64,000 bases of DNA from Phorcus lineatus (Eukaryota > Mollusca > Gastropoda > Trochida > Trochidae), in NCBI GenBank assembly GCA_921293015.1, contig OV121090.1, forward strand, positions 17,763,304-17,827,303. Direction: 5' to 3'. This document shows, piece by piece, positions 61,180-64,000 of the stretch. Under the pieces are notes generated by a model. That model was not told the origin of the DNA and searched no databases. It saw only the letters and a list, made by a program, of their open reading frames with translations. Made by a program: the position numbers and the translations under genes. Every line of letters begins with the position of its first letter. Positions within the stretch are counted from its first letter, which is position 1.

Positions 61180-62593
61180 CTGGAAAACATAACATTTGTT
61201 TGTAATGAAAATATTGTGAAATCTAAAAGTAAAAAAGAAAAATGATTGGAAATATATATGCAGTTGAGATAATGAAAACAGTTGATCTCAAATCTATAAA
61301 TGTACAAATAAAGGAAACATTTTCTGGGTATGACGTAATTCTTTTTTGTGAAAGTACACAAATAGTTGAGTATTTGCCTACTCATTCATCTGGTGTAATA
61401 AAGGGAATTAGGAAAGTGGTCGTATAATTATATAACTAAGTGTGTTGAAAAGACTTGAAAGTAAAAATGTTTTTACTGTTTTACTGGCCATTTCATACAT
61501 ACTATGTCAAGTTTAACTTTTAAAACAAAAATTATAAAATTATTTTCCATATTTTGTGAGATGATGTGATTTGACAACTTTGTAAACAAGAGCGCACACT
61601 TGGTAAAAAAACCACAACAAAAAGAAGTAAAGCCATCCATCGACGCTACGAGTGTGAAAAGCCTTATATGGCATAACAAGGCCTTGCTGATTAGTACCTA
61701 TTATTGTTCACTTATAACTGTATGGATATTTTATCTTTCATATAGTTTATTGTCATAATCTTTTAAAACAAGTATAAACACTTTTACAGTGCATTTTGTC
61801 ATGTTAATTCCCAAAGAAAATATGGCTGACAAATTGCCGATAGGACGAACTCTTTAAAGAAGGATCAAGGCCAATTCAATATCATCTTATTTTCATGAAG
61901 GGTTTTTGATTCCTCTAAATGGCCCGAAGAAGACTAAGGACCATTTGACTTAACTGCTAAAGTGTAGATATCATTCTCTCCATATTTTGCTGACATTGTT
62001 GAAAATCAGCCTTGATATTTAAGACATCTATATGCAAGTTCACAATATGGCAGGACAGCTGGTTGCAACTGTTTAGTAATATTTACCGAAAGCTATCAAC
62101 TTAACATCTTTGATCGAGGTTATGACGGGCTTTCGTGGGAGTCAAAAACAACAAACAACAGCTGTTCACAACAACGGGTCACATTGTCCTTATCTAGACT
62201 CACTCAGTCTTATAATGAATTATTTCAAAACAGACTTTAAACAGTCTGTAAATCCTAATATTGATCAATACTTGATATAAAAAAAATAATGTCAAGTCAT
62301 TCATCCAATATTTTAAACATCAAAGGAAATATATTGATTAGATTTTCATTTATCGAGACAAGGCTTTCAAGTAAATCAAACCCCTTCGCCGACAAAACAA
62401 CCCATCAAGAAAACCTGTCTGTGAAGCGACACCAGAGCACATGTTTAAGTGTTTATTACACATGTCATTCATTGCGCCATCGACATGCCAAACAAGTTTG
62501 ACAAGTGCATGTTTCATGTATATTTCAAACGTAAGATGAAATTGATCATGAGGATACATCAAGGTTACCATGACACGTGGTGTGAATTACAAA

Positions 62594-62876
62594 GTGAGAT
62601 GGGGTGATATGGGACTTACTGCCACTCCAAGAATGTTTTACTGATATTTCACTGCTTGAATTATTCAAGGAAGGCCTACACCACCAAATTGTGTTCATTG
62701 CAATAGAACCTTTAAGCATCGATTTAAACTGAAAAACAATGGTGGTGAGGAACTGATATCAATAAAGCATCCAAAACACATGAAGAACATTTCTCTGCAT
62801 AGTATGTGGAGAGATTCAAACCTGGACTTCATGATCTGAGGTCAAACGTACTAACCTCTAAACTATCCTAACCTCT
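62594..62876 (-). mobile_element. Highly degenerate SINE copy
   Basis: Recognised by order of decayed motifs: GAGATGGGGTGATATGG tail, CCAAGAATGTTTTACTGATAT, TTATTCAAGGAAGGCCT, a B-box-like GAGATTCAAACCTGG and the head remnant TGATCTGAGGTCAAACGTACTAACCTC. The middle is largely unrecognisable. Confidence 0.6.
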
Positions 62877-63815
62877 ATTATTACAAGATTCCAATAGCTA
62901 GCAATCATACTGTTTTTGATGAAGTGGTTACATATTTTGATGAACACATTCTTTGGAAAACATAAATATTGAATATATATCAAATTTCCACAAATGCAAT
63001 CAATAATTTTGCGATTTTTATCTTTCTATGTCTACATCCACTTAAAAGTTGTATGATACATTTACTCATGTGATATTCTCTTCAATGATCTGACCAGTTA
63101 CATACACAGGTACATTTATTGATGAAAGTAATTTATAATAATAGATAGAGTCATGTTATTCATTGCAAAGTTTCAATATAAACAAATACAAGCAAATATT
63201 TAACTAAATTTAAAAAATAATTCAAATGTACTTACTTTGGCATAGAAAACTTTACAAAAAAAACAAATCTTAAAAAAACAAACTTAGTTATCAAACTGTC
63301 CAGTATATAACAAATTTCAAACCCGTGTTACACAGTTATAAAAAAATCCTTGATAACATATATACATTTACCATATACCCATAAAGCAAGGCAGTATATA
63401 TTTCAATTACATGCAAATCTGAACTATTTTGAGTTCTTTACTCAAAAGAAACAGGAAGGTTCTTCATGTAAATTAAAAGCGCACTCAGAACATTTTGTTT
63501 ATTTTGTTTTGCTGATGAATGGGTTAACTTCTTGTAAAGGAAAGATTATATTTCAATGTTTGTGATTTTAAGTCAAGGCTTGTTCTTTTCATCTCCTGCT
63601 TCTTGGAACTTTGCCCAATATGTCAATCTGATATATACGATAGCTGCACATATACTTGTTGTATGTAAGTTGTAAAGGGACAGTTCCTTTGGTTTTCTGA
63701 TGAATCAATCATATGTATTTTGTTATCACATTTGATAAAAAAATGTTACTATTTTACTTTTTTTCCTACTCAGGAACAAGAGAAATATATAGATATAAAT
63801 ATGATATATATATAG

Positions 63816-64000
63816 GTGAGGTGAGGCGAGGTGATATGGTGTTTAAGGCTGCTTTCAAGAGTATTTCACTTATATAGCAGCTGCTAGTATTATTGCAGGG
63901 AGAAAGCCCGCAACACCATTGTGGCTATATGCATTGCGGTGAAACCTACGAGCATCGGCTGGAACTAGCGAAGAATGGGTGGTACTGCACTGAAATTCAT
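63816..64000 (-). mobile_element. SINE copy cut by window edge
   Basis: Well-preserved tail (GGTGAGGTGAGGCGAGG) and body up to CACTGAAATTCA, continuing beyond 64000. It follows an AT-rich dinucleotide stretch. Confidence 0.88.

Larger units (their letters stand above)
61180..64000 (-). other. Upstream intron before exon a, partial
   Basis: Sequence 5' of the first exon supported. It contains a degenerate SINE (62594-62876) and another running off the edge (63816-64000). I looked for an exon ending in phase 1 that would encode the helices before the SEC14-like strand and found no convincing candidate. The gene's N-terminus and promoter are probably beyond the window. Confidence 0.55.

Overview
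The window is eukaryotic genomic DNA. It is AT-rich and intron-dominated, with a few short, relatively GC-rich exons joined by GT..AG introns on the minus strand. I read it as an animal and probably a mollusc. Three things point that way: an abundant tRNA-headed SINE whose 3' end (GCGGCGTTAAAC followed by a TCACC repeat) resembles mollusc SINEs, the GAGTTATCTCCCTTG motif that recurs in mollusc non-coding DNA, and the LINE and short repeat types present. The mollusc call is inference; the animal call is firm from gene structure and homology.

One gene accounts for all the supported coding sequence. Ten minus-strand exons between 61179 and 3517 join in frame into a partial protein of about 732 residues, with every junction phase-compatible. 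Its order is a SEC14/CRAL-TRIO-like domain (five exons, 61.2-57.4 kb), spectrin-like helical repeats (57.7-14.9 kb) and a long Ser-rich acidic/basic linker (15.0-14.5 kb and 3.7-3.5 kb). This is the layout of the PLEKHG4 / puratrophin-1 / Quattro family of Rho guanine nucleotide exchange factors, and local matches to human PLEKHG4 as I remember it run through most exons. The N-terminal exon(s) lie beyond position 64000 or were not recognisable. The catalytic DH-PH exons are not in the window and should lie beyond position 1.

Layout from right to left along transcription: 64.0-61.2 kb, upstream intron with two SINEs; 61.2-56.4 kb, six closely spaced exons; 56.4-45.3 kb, intron with degenerate arrays and a LINE tail; exon at 45.3 kb; 45.2-38.7 kb, intron with a piggyBac-like MITE, a CAGGTR cluster and a possible internal promoter; exon at 38.7 kb; 38.5-15.4 kb, a 23 kb intron with minisatellites, foldback elements, LINE and SINE copies; the large exon at 15.4-14.5 kb; 14.5-3.7 kb, intron with TIR MITEs, LINE and SINEs; exon at 3.7 kb; then a partial intron.

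The most unusual observation is that two exons (ending at 59249 and 45207) are each followed in the intron by decayed tandem copies of their own 3' end plus splice donor, spaced about 95-150 bp. Other points are two candidate 14-3-3 docking motifs 26 residues apart in the linker, competing splice donors 4 nt apart in the last exon seen, and several foldback or MITE families. I see no second protein-coding gene, no genuine tRNA or rRNA gene, no CRISPR array and nothing prokaryotic. Nothing here clearly amounts to a new biological system.
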